Shown here: positions 14,226 to 26,056 of the stretch, one piece after another
Numbering within the stretch: position 1 is the stretch's first letter
How the letters are laid out: each line of letters opens with the position of its first letter
Assembly: GCA_016859345.1 (NCBI GenBank)
Contig: CM029115.1
Coordinates: 9,692,501 to 9,756,500, forward strand
Reading direction: 5' to 3'
Length of the DNA stretch: 64,000 bases
DNA from: Istiophorus platypterus
Taxonomy: Eukaryota; Chordata; Actinopteri; Istiophoriformes; Istiophoridae
Program-made: the position numbers and the translations under genes
The notes under the pieces: generated by a model
Seen by the model: the letters and a program-made list of their open reading frames with translations, nothing else
Told to the model about the DNA's origin: nothing
The model's database searches: none

Positions 14226-15158
14226 TGCATGCGCAGGAAGGTGAAGGACATCCCGAGTGAGCCACCTGATGAAAAGACACTTCAACACAAAGACACTTTG
14301 CTTATGCAGGGAGGGGCCCTTTTATTCAGTGGGACAATGTCTATGTTGACTTTTCTTTGTCTGCACATTTTTAAGCAGCAAAAGCAGCAGAAGAAACAGG
14401 AAAAAAAAAAGAAGTCGGAGAGGCATGCAATCGTAACCACCGACATGTTCAGACCTATACAAGCTCTCCATTGATATCTCAATCTCCAACTATTTTCTAT
14501 TCAACAATCATGCTCCGGAGTTTGAGCGTCCCACTTCATATTTGATGAAGATACATTTGAGCGCACTAACCTCACTGTCGCTGACTCGCCACCTCTCACA
14601 CACAAGTGGCATTTCACTCTTTAGTGATGATGATGATGACGTACTAGCAGAGTTATCTCAAAGTGCTGATGAAGCTGACAAGAGACTGTATCAAGCGGAG
14701 TCTGTGTTCGCCAATTAAATCTTGCACTGGCCTTTCACTACTGAGACAATGTGGTGATATGCACATCAATGAATCGACAAACAACAAGCCGGATTTGTCA
14801 GGCGGACTCTGTAGGAAAAAAAAAAAAAAACTCTTTTGACTCCGCACACCCACAGCAGACTGAAGTCTGGTGGAACATCTCTGCAAACATAAAACCTCCT
14901 CCTCAGCTCTCGGTGGATTACAGCGGAATGTCAGCTCCGAGCAGGCTTTAAATCAGTTATGCTTGGCCCTCAGGGGAACTCTGTGCTGATCCCATGTAGG
15001 CCTGTCTCTCATTGCTCATGATAGGGTTGCCACATCCAAATTTAAAATTTCAGGCCTCAAATCCTTCATCATGTAACACACTGCGAAGTAAAGTCACTGC
15101 ACAACAACTTGTGCAACTCCTATCTACTATTTAGCACTATTGTTTTTTTTAACTCTTG

Positions 15159-15271
<113 letters not shown>

Positions 15272-16275
15272 ATACTACCTCACATAGCTTTATTGTTACA
15301 CAAAAGTACAAAGATGTCAGACGGGGGGGGCGGGGGGGGTGATCGATAAATACATGAAATGTAAAAAATATAAACAAGCACACTCTGTTCTATCTGTAAT
15401 TATAAAAATATTTACATTGTGCTCACAGCTACAGTATGAAACTGCAGCGCTCCACCTGGAAATAAAAGTCATGGACTGTTGCCTGGTATTAATCACATGA
15501 TCTGTTTGAGAAATGACTTCGACGTGCCTAATGTAGCACAAGTACAACCACATACCACGCCACACTTATAAAACAAATCTGTCAGTCCCAGCAGGGTTTT
15601 CCAGGACACACAATATAATAAAATTGTTTGCAGGCACCAAGACCGTTCGTATCTCAAGACCAAAGAGGTGACAACACAAATTAGGTTACCCTGCAGGCAA
15701 ATTTTTATCTCACAAGCCAATCAGCCTATTCCACAGAAAGATGCTGCATAATAAATGTTACTCTAGAGCTCATTAGTTAAACCCTGTTGTTGGCCAGACA
15801 CGGGCACAAGCTACTGGTAAATATCATCTAGAAAACCTGACTGTATTCGACTTTATCCACAGGTGTAAACAAACCAACCACAAGAGTTTGAGCCTAAATA
15901 GGTACTAAGTTGAAGCTCTCATCAATCAAATTCACTGCACTCACGCTAAGCCATGGGCACAGAGCAGTATAGAGACCTTCAGACGTCTGCTAAGTATGCC
16001 AGCCATTGTCTGCCTGCTTGTTTTCTACCATCATGATGACTGACACATCAGCTCACTCTGTCCCATTGACCTCATTCTTTTTTCTTTCCTTTTCTGCTAA
16101 TATAGAGGATTATACCTCTGAATTCTAAATCCTCTTCGATTATTTGGTACTTTGCCTCAAGGAATGAAAAAAGCTATTTCAATTTTCAACTTTGTTTGAG
16201 TGGCCAAAAACAAACACAAGAAAGACATGAGTCAAAACACAGCAGAGACCACATATTAGACCGCTAAAATTTCAG

Positions 16276-16328
16276 ACAATTAAGGAACAAACCCTATGGT
16301 CTAAACATAGGGTTTGTTCCTAAATTGT
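16276..16328. repeat. 23-bp inverted repeat (hairpin) with 7-nt loop
   Basis: The arms at 16276-16298 and 16306-16328 are reverse complements with one mismatch. The loop is GTCTAAA. Similarity stops sharply outside both arms. It is a stand-alone palindrome in tcf7l1 intron 3, with no poly-T terminator and no box A/B, so I assign no RNA gene. Confidence 0.9.
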
Positions 16329-16799
16329 ACAAAAATCGAATACCAAGCTTCCCTGTAAAAAAAACCCTCAGAAAAAAAACACCATATATAATGATGACAT
16401 TATTCGTACGAAACTCAGGTGGCCAAAGGCAAAGAGGTAGAGAATCTACACGGTGGTATGTATCACCTAGTGTGAGCAGAGTAGCCATTTAGTTAATGAG
16501 CCCCAATGGAGACCTCCAATGAAGCCATCAAGACTGCTCAGAATAACAATGGTCAACTAACGCCTTTCTAATTGAATGGAAGATACAGGGAGGTGAGGGG
16601 AGTGGGCCTGAAACAGTGAAAAGGAGACAGAAAAGGGGGGTGAGTGGGGGAGGAGGGTCTTTTCAGTCAAATGCCTGCCAGGCTTTAACGAAAGTACTTG
16701 TTTTCTGAGGATGGGGGGTGTGACATGCATGGGGGGATGGACAAGCTCGGAGGAACACAGCTCTCCAGCAGGGATTATTTTAAGGAAGTTTATACAGTC

Positions 16800-17010
16800 C
16801 CATTTAAATCGTACTTAATGAGCTACCATTAAATCTCACGTTTGTTTGGAATCAGCATCCGTCATCGCATCGCACACCATGTTCCTCAACCTTAGTTTGG
16901 GAATTTTTGCTCGTGAACTTTGTTATGTGACTCCATTAGTCATGTTTGGCATCATTGCTAACTGGTGTGAAATTAGTGTAAGGTCTCAACACCTCACTAA
17001 CCTGCTGTTA
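16800..17010. promoter_or_regulatory. Candidate conserved non-coding element, tcf7l1 intron 3
   Basis: Complex, repeat-free DNA with several ATTA/TAAT homeodomain cores and a run of mixed sequence around 16850-16990. The short open frame across it has no family resemblance. Supported only by appearance. Confidence 0.22.
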
Positions 17011-18020
17011 GCCATGTTAAAATGTGGTATTTATAGCCAGATAACACTTACGCTGGAAAAAGGTTAGTACGCAGCTCCAGTGGCAGCTCCAGCAAACAAA
17101 CCAATGCAACAGTTGATATCAAGTATTATAAGCCTTTTACAACATAGTAAGCAGCTGGTTTAATGCAACCACGCAACAAGTAAATGAATCATAACAAACA
17201 TTGCATCAACAACACTAACTTAAGACTGTCAGACTTATCTAGACTTTAAGTCTATGGACAACAGCTGTCATAGACACTGCAGTGAAATGCCTCCCATGTG
17301 TGTCAAAGGGAGGTATTACATTGTTGTTACTGTAGGATATGACTTAGGGTTACAGCTTCTTCCTCTCAATTTTCTGCAGAGAATGCGTGCACAAAGCCTG
17401 TGGGATCTTAAATACACTAAGACGATAGCCCACAAACTAAAGAGACACCTCCCTTAAATCATCCGAAGTACAAATGGGAAAGCAATTAAGTGTGAGCAGG
17501 CCAATCTTAAAAAAATCCTTTAAATCTAATAGAAAATTCAGAAGCACACTGGCATCGACGCTGCTAAATATAAAGTCCATATAGGAGACAAACGGTGACA
17601 GCACATAAGCTAAAATCAGCTTCTGTAAGGCAAGGTCACAGTAAAGTATATAATCAAGATCCAGTATGAGCACGGCACTGTGTGTTTTTCGGCGAGGAAT
17701 CGCCATAAATCACCCGAAATTAAAAAAAAGAAGAATGATTAATATGTCTGAACTTTGAGCCCAACGAGAGGCTGTCAAATGCGAGCCTTGTCGAGGCCGG
17801 TGGGTGGCAGGGAGAAATTTATATCCCCAAAAAGAACAAAGAAGTAGTTAGTACTCCTTGAGAGGCCACTCGGAGGGAATATGGCGGTCTGGCGACGCAC
17901 AAGGAACTTTTACGCACGGCCAAAGTTTTTTTTTTTTTTTTTTTTTTCCTCCCCCTTGGCCGAGTGCGATAGAAGAAGGAAAAGAGAGAGAGAGAGAGAC
18001 ATGTCCACAGCGGCACTTAC

Positions 18021-18148
18021 TGTTCTGGCACTGGGAGACAGAGAGCCGTTGGATAGGTAGGGGTTGGTGAGGTCTGGGATCATTAGGAACGGGTAGCCGG
18101 GATAGTGAGGACTCTTAAAAAAGCCACCATCTTGCTGCCTCCTCAGTG
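18021..18148 (-). CDS. tcf7l1: tcf7l1 coding exon 3
   Basis: The exon begins with CA, which completes an Ala codon started in exon 2, and then reads [20 protein letters not shown]...[35 protein letters not shown] and MIPDL are signatures of the region after the beta-catenin-binding domain in TCF/LEF proteins. Acceptor CCTGCAG and donor GTAAGT are strong; the 128-bp length (2 + 42 codons) keeps frame on both sides. Because it starts ..CACTGAGG, joining it directly to exon 1 would produce an immediate stop (see findings). Confidence 0.92.
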
Positions 18149-18256
18149 CTGCAGGGATAAAGAAAGTCAGGCTCAAATAAAGGCACCAAAAAGGCATCGT
18201 GAGCAGCTCAGAAATCACAAAAAGCACCGAGGGTGTGTGTGTTTTTCAAAGTTTAC

Positions 18257-18329
18257 CTTCACTGAAGTACTCTCTTGTTTTCTCGTAACTTTCTGAGTCG
18301 GGTCTGGTTTGGGGGCGCCTCTCTGCTTG
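18257..18329 (-). CDS. tcf7l1: tcf7l1 coding exon 2
   Basis: This 73-bp exon reads QAERRPQTRPDSESYEKTREYFSE plus one base. The AERRPQ...REYF pattern resembles TCF7L1 (human AERRPQ...RDYFAE) more than TCF7L2 (AERRPPPRSESFRDK), and is the best evidence for the paralogue call. The donor is GTAAAC and the acceptor is TCGTCAG. Only 12 bases separate the acceptor-side sequence from a long TG repeat in the 191-bp intron 1. Intron 2 (18149-18256) is only 108 bp. Confidence 0.85.
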
Positions 18330-18345
18330 CTGACGACGTGAGAAT

Positions 18346-18389
18346 ATACACACACACACACACACGGACACAAACACACACGCACGCAC

Positions 18390-18423
<34 letters not shown>
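18346..18423. repeat. Interrupted (CA)n microsatellite in tcf7l1 intron 1
   Basis: Dinucleotide CA on the plus strand (TG in the tcf7l1 transcript) with a central interruption containing GGACACAAA and CGCACGCACG. It takes up roughly two fifths of the 191-bp intron and lies close to the exon-2 acceptor. Confidence 0.95.
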
Positions 18424-18426
<3 letters not shown>

Positions 18427-18520
18427 GGGGAAGAACTATTGAAACTTTCAGCACCTTTAAATCACATCTGTCGTAATGCCGAGCGGCGTGGAGAAGGTGT
18501 TACATGTGCACCGCGCTCAC

Positions 18521-18706
18521 CTCGGAGTCTGACGAGCTGCTGTTGTTTTCCGACTCGTTCACCAAGGAGGACTTCACATCATCCAAGTCCCTTTCCGCGG
18601 AGACATTCTCCGATATCTTTTCCTCCTGCTCCCCTTCGTCTTTGAAAGATATCATTTCATCGTTGGCCCCCAGATCGTCCCCGCCACCTCCGTTCAGCTG
18701 TGGCAT
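18521..18706 (-). CDS. tcf7l1: tcf7l1 coding exon 1: beta-catenin-binding N-terminus
   Basis: The first 62 residues start [18 protein letters not shown] and continue through [28 protein letters not shown] and SSSSDSE. This is the beta-catenin-binding domain found at the N-terminus of TCF/LEF proteins. The full protein is a nuclear HMG-box DNA-binding factor that represses Wnt targets until beta-catenin binds. The ATG has an A at -3 (CCAAAATGC) and matches the family start. The exon ends at GAG with a GTGAGC donor in phase 0. The exon and its flank are relatively CpG-rich. Together the four exons give 157 residues, including those encoded by codons split across exon junctions. tcf7l1a versus tcf7l1b cannot be decided here. 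Confidence 0.93.
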
Positions 18707-19700
18707 TTTGGCGAGAGCAGAGGATGTATCACCGAGGAGGAGGGAAAAACGGGCGCAACAACAATTTACTTCTTTTTTCTTCTTCTTCTTCTTCTACTTC
18801 TTCTATTATCAGATCGGTGTAGCCCACGCGAAACGCAGGAATAGTAGAGCGACTACGAGAAACTGTTCATGTTTCCCTTTTCATCCTCTGAACGTGGTCC
18901 CGTGGTCCGTGACGGGTCTCGCAACAAACAGTAATCCACAGTAAAAGTTACAACAAAGGCGCAGATAGAAAATACGGACGAATATTCGGCGTCAGCGGCC
19001 GGATGCGCAGCAACTTGGCAAAGTTTCCTCTCCTTCGCAGTTCGTGGACAACTTGTGGCCCCTGTGTGCCTCTCCTTGTTGTGCTGCAGAGGAATGGGAC
19101 TCTCTCCTCCTCTCTCTCGGATCCCGGGGACCACATAAACTGAAAAAATAAAAAAATAAAATAAAATAGAAGTCCAAGCGACGGACGGGTTACTCGAGAA
19201 AAATAAACGCGTCCGGTTTCATCTCCTTAATATCCATGAGTAGGAAAACAATGGCTCGGGTAAAAAAAAAGAAAAAAGAAAAAAAGAAAAAGACAGAAAG
19301 AAAGAAGGAAAAACACGAGACCGTCGGGCTGCAGTTTTCTTCGCTCCCGACTCGCCTGCTTCCCTCCACCTCAGAAGTTGTCTCGTTGTCTTTGTTTCTC
19401 CGAAGCTCACAAACTGGAAAAGAGAAGGAATCAAGCAAGACCTGTTGCGAAGTATGAGATTTTCAGCTGGACGTGGTCGCTCTTTCCCTCCACATTGTTG
19501 CCGGGGAATGCGCCCTGTAAAACTACTTGGTTGTTGAAGTGGAAGAAAAGAGCAGCCCGTCCGAAGAGGAGGAGTTTGCGCTGAAAACCGACACTTCATT
19601 CAGCACCATGTAGATCAGCTATTCTTAACCCTCAAGCCACCAACGCACAGCCAACGCAGCACACAATGACATGGTCCAGGGTATTTGAGCGAAACAGAAG
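18707..19700 (-). promoter_or_regulatory. tcf7l1: tcf7l1 5' UTR and promoter region
   Basis: About 1 kb upstream of the tcf7l1 start codon is richer in G, C and CpG than the surrounding DNA, with purine or pyrimidine tracts (TTC/CTT run at 18771-18806 and A/G-rich run at 19261-19315). I see no clear TATA box or unique transcription start. Several short open frames on both strands cross the tracts; upstream ATGs on the minus strand would be uORFs if transcription starts above 19.6 kb. An ATT repeat bounds the region. Confidence 0.5.
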
Positions 19701-19721
19701 AGCTCTGTGTGCAAAGAAGAG

Positions 19722-19776
19722 TAATTATTATTATTATTATCATTATTTTTATTATTATTATTATAATTATTATTAC
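19722..19776. repeat. (ATT)n microsatellite
   Basis: Imperfect ATT trinucleotide run with a few interruptions, just beyond the tcf7l1 5' region. Confidence 0.85.
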
Positions 19777-20185
19777 AACATACTCAAAGCAGAAGCACTC
19801 CCCCTGCGCAGGTCTGTTGAAATTAACACATGAGAATATGCAGGAATGATGTATTACCCTGATGATGTTTAATTGGTCTAAGTGAACTTGAGCAACAGTC
19901 CATCATGTGGTGAGACCAGCCAGCATCCCCACTGTTGTGAAGGCAAGCACTGGAGACCACACCGCCTCCATCTGTGTGAAAATGACAGGCCAAGACTCTT
20001 GAAGAGAAAGTCATAATTACACACTGCCATGTAAATTACACGTCTACCAGTCCTGGAACAATAAGCCGGGAGAGACAAAGCTCAATAACACCTGGGATAA
20101 GCATGGCCTATTATGGCACAACTATAGGCTAGGCATGACAGAGTGAGGCAACAAGCCTCTGAACCTCCTGGAGGAGCCAGACTCA

Positions 20186-20282
20186 CTTCTCTCTCTCTCC
20201 CCCTCTCTCTCTCTTTCTCTCTCTCTCTATATATATGTGTGTGTTTCTGTGTGTGTGTGTGTGTGTGAGCTTGTGTGTGTGT
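20186..20282. repeat. Compound (CT)n-(TA)n-(GT)n microsatellite
   Basis: CT/CCCT-rich run to 20228, a short TA segment to about 20235, then imperfect GT to 20282. Three adjoining dinucleotide types form one locus. Confidence 0.92.
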
Positions 20283-23200
20283 CTGGCCCCATTGTTGATT
20301 TGAGGAACAGGATTGGAGGCCCGGTTTTGCAAGCAGTCATGGAAGAACAAGGGAAGTGGTTTCAACTTTTTTTTTTTTTTTTGTTCCTGTGGAGTAACCT
20401 GCACATAAATCTGAATCATGCTGTGTTTTTAAATGCATTAAAAAGAAATCTAGTGCTTGCCCACAGTGGATTTAGACTTGCAAAGTTTTCCAGAGTCTAA
20501 CACTCATAAGTTGGCCACTAAGTTATATTCTTTTAGAACATTTCCTTACCCCATTCTACCTTCACCTTTCTCAGTCCAAATCAACTGGACCTCAGGCCTT
20601 TCTTTAAGCAGCTTCTGATGCATTTTGACAGGCTTGCCCTGTTTGAGAAAAGAAGTCACTGATGTTGTCGACTGTGTGTCAGCAAGCTGAGGGCTGACTG
20701 ACAATTCGGCAGTGTCTCCACGGGCCTCATTAGATCCCCGCTCCTCCTGGGTGTTTGTGTGTGCGTGTGCGTCAGCGTGTGTAATGTATTCAGTTAAAAG
20801 CAACATATAGTGTAGTTGCATACTGCATCCTCTATGAACTGCATGCACCATGGTTATACATGCATAGAAATACACGTTTGCACTTGCATGCACACACACA
20901 GGTGGATATTTGCCCTCAGGGCTACACATCATTGTTTTTCTGGGATATAGTATGCAGAGAATGTAACAGGGTGCATTTTCCAAATAATGCTCAGACTAGT
21001 TGTTCATTTTTTTCATCCAAATTTAAGATGCGACCCTTTAGTTTGAAATGGAACTCCAATTGATATATTCTGATACCCTAAAATACACAAAACTTAGAAA
21101 ATACAGCCCCGCCCTATGTATCACATGTCAGAAATGTAATGGTCTCTGCCTGTCCCAGCAGGTGCAATTACAATTATTCAGTACTCATGCACCATATCCT
21201 TATAAATGATTAATCAAGAAATAAAATATTAAAACAAGTCAACACAGAAAAATAATAATGACATGCAAAAGCAGTTGCTGTACAGGAATATCTCTTATAT
21301 ATTGACATTTCCCAGTCATGCATAAGTTTCAGCAGTGTGCTATTCAGCACCATTGGCATACGGTAAGGAGACTGTTGTTTTCAGAAAGCTGTAACAGCAG
21401 GGCAAGATATAACACTTCTGTGATAAATAAAATGTATATATTTTTAATAACAGTATATCAAAGGGAATCATATATATAAATATATATATAAATATATATA
21501 CTGACTGATAGATTTCAGGTATCTTTGATGCATTGTGTGAATACAAAGCCCCTCACACTGATTTATTCATCGAGCTAGTTGTACATTGGCTTTTTGTAAA
21601 ATCTGACAATCAAATATTTGTTGAAAATTAATGTCTCTATACCTGCAACATGTGCAGAGAGGATTTTATCTCTTTTTTGTATTTTTACCTTTTTATCCCT
21701 CCCTACTCCCTACAACTGCCTTGTTGGACTAGGATTGGTTTTAACTGGGAGTTGATGAGGGGTCAGGAGAGATGTGAACAGCCACAATCTTAGCCTGGGG
21801 GCAGATCGACTGGTGGCCAGAAAATTTATTCAGAGGGTGCTGTCCCTGCATCTGCCTTACTTTGAAGTTGCTCCCTCAACTCTGGCTTGTCGTACGTGAC
21901 TGTGTGTTCATTTTTCTCCCCTCGCTAAAGAGAGAAAAAAAAGCAGAGATGGAGCACTCGAGCGTGTTGATATACATGTGTGTATGGCTTGCCATGTGAT
22001 GTGTGCTTCTGTCAGAGTGCGCTTGGGTATGTGTGTTTGTTTGGTGCTATGTGTGTGCATGTCTGAGAGGCAGTGAGAGTGGAAGAGAGAAAGAAAGAGA
22101 GGGAGGATGGAGAGAGGGAGCCTGTGTGCCAATCCATACTCGCTTTGGAGAATTCAAGGTCATCCTTTCATGTTTTGCCAACCATCGGTCAATCAGTTTC
22201 CAATCAAAGTGGTGCTTAATTCAGCAGTAATTCCCATCTCCTCATCACGTTCCTGTCTGCACTGTTTCAGGGGTGTTAAAGCAGTTCCCTTGTCTTCTCT
22301 CTGATCTGCTGCAGTGTGTCCAACATGTCTTGCCAGGCCAAACCCACCCTGTCAAGCTCTCTAATAATACTAGTTAAAGTGTGTGGAGGACATGTCAGAT
22401 CACACAATGAGCCACTGCTGCTTCCATCTATCTCACTTCAGGAGATTTAGGTATCACTTGATTGTCTTTGAAGCGTTCCGGAGTCATGTTCCTTCATTAA
22501 TCCTACAAGCCCTCAGGAATGTCTCCATTTGGTTTCCTGCATCTTAAATTTTGGGAGATGAATCAAAAAATGGAATTCACATAAAATGCCTACTATACAT
22601 ATGTAAAAGACATTCACACTAATTTCCTCATGTTTTTTTAATAAAACAAAAGACCGATCCTGTCACTGATTCGATTTATCCATGATATCTGTATTTTGCT
22701 TAAACATCCGAAAATGCATTTCCATAATCTGACCCTATCATATAAAAATCATGTGATTATCAACTTTCCGACATGACAGAAGGATCAACAGATGTAAAAG
22801 ATCAACGACAAACATTTGTCTCTTCAACCAAAGGGCTAAATCCTGTTCAGATGAACTCACACGACTGTTTTGCATCACCACTCTCTGGTATTACCTCTCC
22901 TCCTCAGTCATTACAGTAGGTATGGATGGGAGTGCCTTGTGCAATCATGGATCTCACAAAAATAACCTCATATCCGTTTTAATCCGTAGAAAGGTCCCCT
23001 TTCCAGGCTGGTATGGGCGTATATGGCATTTAAGACCGTGTGAGGATATGATTAGATGACAGTTTTTACTGCCTGAAGGGTGTAACTGAAACACTAAACT
23101 GTGCAGAGAGGGGAAAATAAAAGATTATGTTGCAAAGTTTTATTCCTGCCTTTCTCCTTCTTTCTGGCGTCCTGTTGCATTTGTTGTATCATTTTTCCAG

Positions 23201-24527
23201 AGGAGACATGGTTTCAAGACAAGACGGTGTTCAACTGCAGAAAAAAAAAAACATACATCTTTATGAAATGAGTGTTTGCTCTGCTTATTCTTATATGATC
23301 AAATCAGAATTGTGATGACGGTTAATTCAGTGAGAAATAGATTGACTTAACACATATCTGACCAGCACTTCAACTGTTTAGAAAGACCCCAGTTAAGATA
23401 ATGAATGACTGAATATTACCTCAAGGCTACAATAAATGCTGCTTGTGCAAAGGGTGTAGTATTAAAAGACTTAAAAGACATAAAAAATGTCGAAGTGTTC
23501 CGGCGCAGACTTATATGCTTGTTAAGAAGTGCTTGCTAACCCCTCTCGTCTGAAATACCCGTTCATGTTTTTCTGTAGCCTTTTGCAGAGGATGCTTTTA
23601 AGGAGCATTATTTCTGAGAACTTCAAAGCCTGCCAAAAGCACTCTCTTTTTGGAGTGTGCAGCAGCTTGAAAATGTACTTATATTTTCCAAATGGACAGG
23701 AAGAGGCCCTCACTGGTATTGAGATGATGCTAATGCAATGTGGCGCTAGTTTTCAGTTTACAGCACAAAAATACAGCCTGTATTAAATACTAGTAATCTT
23801 TTATTGGCTTGATTTTATATCAACTTTATTTCCCATTATTATAATTACAAGAAGACAAATATAACCTTATTTTGCTGTCAATATAGAAATCTGTCTTTTA
23901 TAGTTTAAGGGAAAAAACAAGACCTGCCAACAATACCAACAGGTCCTCATGGACACTGTTTACTACATAAAGCTCAGTAACTATCATAATTGTCCCCAAA
24001 GCCTCGGCCAGACTCTTTCCAGATGCTGCATCCAGGCATTCTGCTATCGCCTGGTTTTATTGATCCAGTTAACATTAACGCTCACAAGGTCACAGTCTTC
24101 AACTGTCTGTGTTTTCTCAGCTGAGAACTCGTTGCACCGCTCCACAGAGGATTGAAGATTCTTTCCTGTGATGTAAACCCTGCCCAAGTGAGAGGCTGTT
24201 GACTTTATTTAATATGTCCGCCAGATTTTTTATGAGCATTACGCATATGAAATGGTTTGCATTATGCGTGAACTGTGCGTTCTGCGAAGGCATGCACGGC
24301 TGCAGACAGCTGGAAGTAACTTGAACCCCTCAGTCACTTATCAGCCCTGGCATCCCTGCCATTTCCCATAGCCATCTTCAAGCCAGAAGAATCCAGCCAT
24401 TGTTTTCATCTCTGTGGGCCCTGTGTTAACTCAGCAGTGCCTCACTGATTGTTGCAGAGATATTAAAGAAAATGGTAGATTTGTCTTTGTCCATATAACC
24501 CTGTCTTGTGACATCCAAGCTCTTACT

Positions 24528-24646
24528 CTGTTTGTGTGTGTTTGTGCGTGTGTGTGTGTGTGTGTTTCTGTGTTTCTGTGTTTCTGTGTGTGTGTGGTTC
24601 TGTGTTACTGTGTTGGGATGTGTGTGTGTGTGTTTCTGTGTTGGGG

Positions 24647-24685
<39 letters not shown>

Positions 24686-24735
24686 TTCTGTGTTTCTGTG
24701 TTTCTGTGTTGGGGTGTTTCTGTGCTTGTGTCGAG
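24528..24735. repeat. GT-rich cryptic array with TGTTTC units
   Basis: Alternating (GT)n and TGTTTC-type units make up about 200 bases. The phrase GTTTCTGTGTTGGGGTGTTT recurs at both ends of a long GT block, suggesting segmental duplication inside the array. The resulting open frames of Cys, Val and Leu are repeat artefacts. Confidence 0.9.
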
Positions 24736-26008
24736 GGGGTTCTACTTGATGCAGTTGTAGAGAGCAGCTGCACCTGCCCTGTATGTCAACAACAGGGTCT
24801 GGAGCAGACACTCAAGAAGCGAGGTGGCTTTCACGCCACTAGCCTCACTGAAGCTGCTTACTTTCCAAAGACAACAATGACCATGCTGCTCGGCTGCGCC
24901 ACAGAGCTTTTAGGCTCTATAGGCTTGGCGCCTGGTTTGTGTGGCCTTGAGATTATCTCCCAACTGAGCCCTCTACATACAAGCTTATTGGACTTCCTCA
25001 CGTCCTCTTGTTTTTGTGGCTCTAAAGTTTCCAGGATGCTTTCTGACTGTCTGTTTTACACATAGAGACAGGATCCCCCGTGGGGGTTGTTAGGAGGTTA
25101 CAGGGGGGTAGTAAAGGGGTCAGGGAGAAACTGTCAGTCTATTTCCTTTCTCTGGCCTTGGGAAACTGCACCACAAGTCTTTTGCATATTTTTAGCGTCC
25201 TTGCTGTTTTTTATCTGCATGTATCCACAGGAGAAGTTAAAGTTATTCCCAATTCCATGAGGACTTTTGTTTTTCACATGGATCATTTATTATTAGTGTT
25301 GTCTTTTTAGTACTTTCTCTAGCTATACAATGACCGCATCCAGCACACAATCTGTCAGAATCGTGCACAGGGTCTGGAAACCATCATCTTTATATGCTGG
25401 TCTGTAAATCTTTCTTCCATAGAATTACTGCACAACCCTCTGCTGGTGATTTCACTTGAATGTCTGCAGCTGGTACTGTGTTCGCACAGTCACAGGAGGC
25501 GAGGGTTGCTGTGGAGAAAGAAATATATTTGTATGTCTATTTGTATGAATGGTATTTCATTGGTATATTTTTACAGTAGTATTGCTCTTTGGAGTGTATA
25601 CCAAACTCTATACACTTTTACTTGAATTTTTTGACAATGGTGATGAGGAGACTGTGAGCTGTCATGTCCAACAAAACAGCTGTTGTCATCTGAGTCATTT
25701 TGAGTTCAAATTCTGTGATAAATATCAGGTGGATAAGATAAACTGTAAGAGCTGTGCAAATTCGGGATAAAGCGTGTTCTTGTTTCTAAGCTGTGGGAGA
25801 GTAAATACTATCTGTGGAAAGTACATATGTATTTCCCTGCTAATTTGAATGTTATTAGTGCAGAGGGTAAAACAGTTGCCATGTTTTGCTGTTCGTGAAT
25901 TGACGTGCTGGCAGTTCACTCTTTGAGAGGTACAGAGTCATGCTCATCAGACATATCAGGACTCTAAGAACTGAAAATTGACGGGATTGTGGAGGACTAT
26001 CTGTGAAA

Positions 26009-26020
26009 AGAGAGAGAGCG

Positions 26021-26053
<33 letters not shown>
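26009..26053. repeat. (GA)n microsatellite
   Basis: AG dinucleotides with one GCGCA interruption near 26018. Confidence 0.92.

Positions 26054-26056
<3 letters not shown>

Noticed and set aside
18504..18944. Plus-strand open frame of 146 codons, Ser/Phe-rich
   Set aside because: It is antisense to tcf7l1 exon 1 and crosses the TTC tract; the minus strand matches a known protein.
19219..19599. Minus-strand 126-codon open frame upstream of tcf7l1
   Set aside because: It runs through A/G-rich tracts, has no family resemblance and is at most a uORF if the region is transcribed.
24508..25065. Plus-strand 185-codon open frame, Cys/Val-rich
   Set aside because: Most of it is the GT/TGTTTC array; the rest has no recognisable domain or splice partner.
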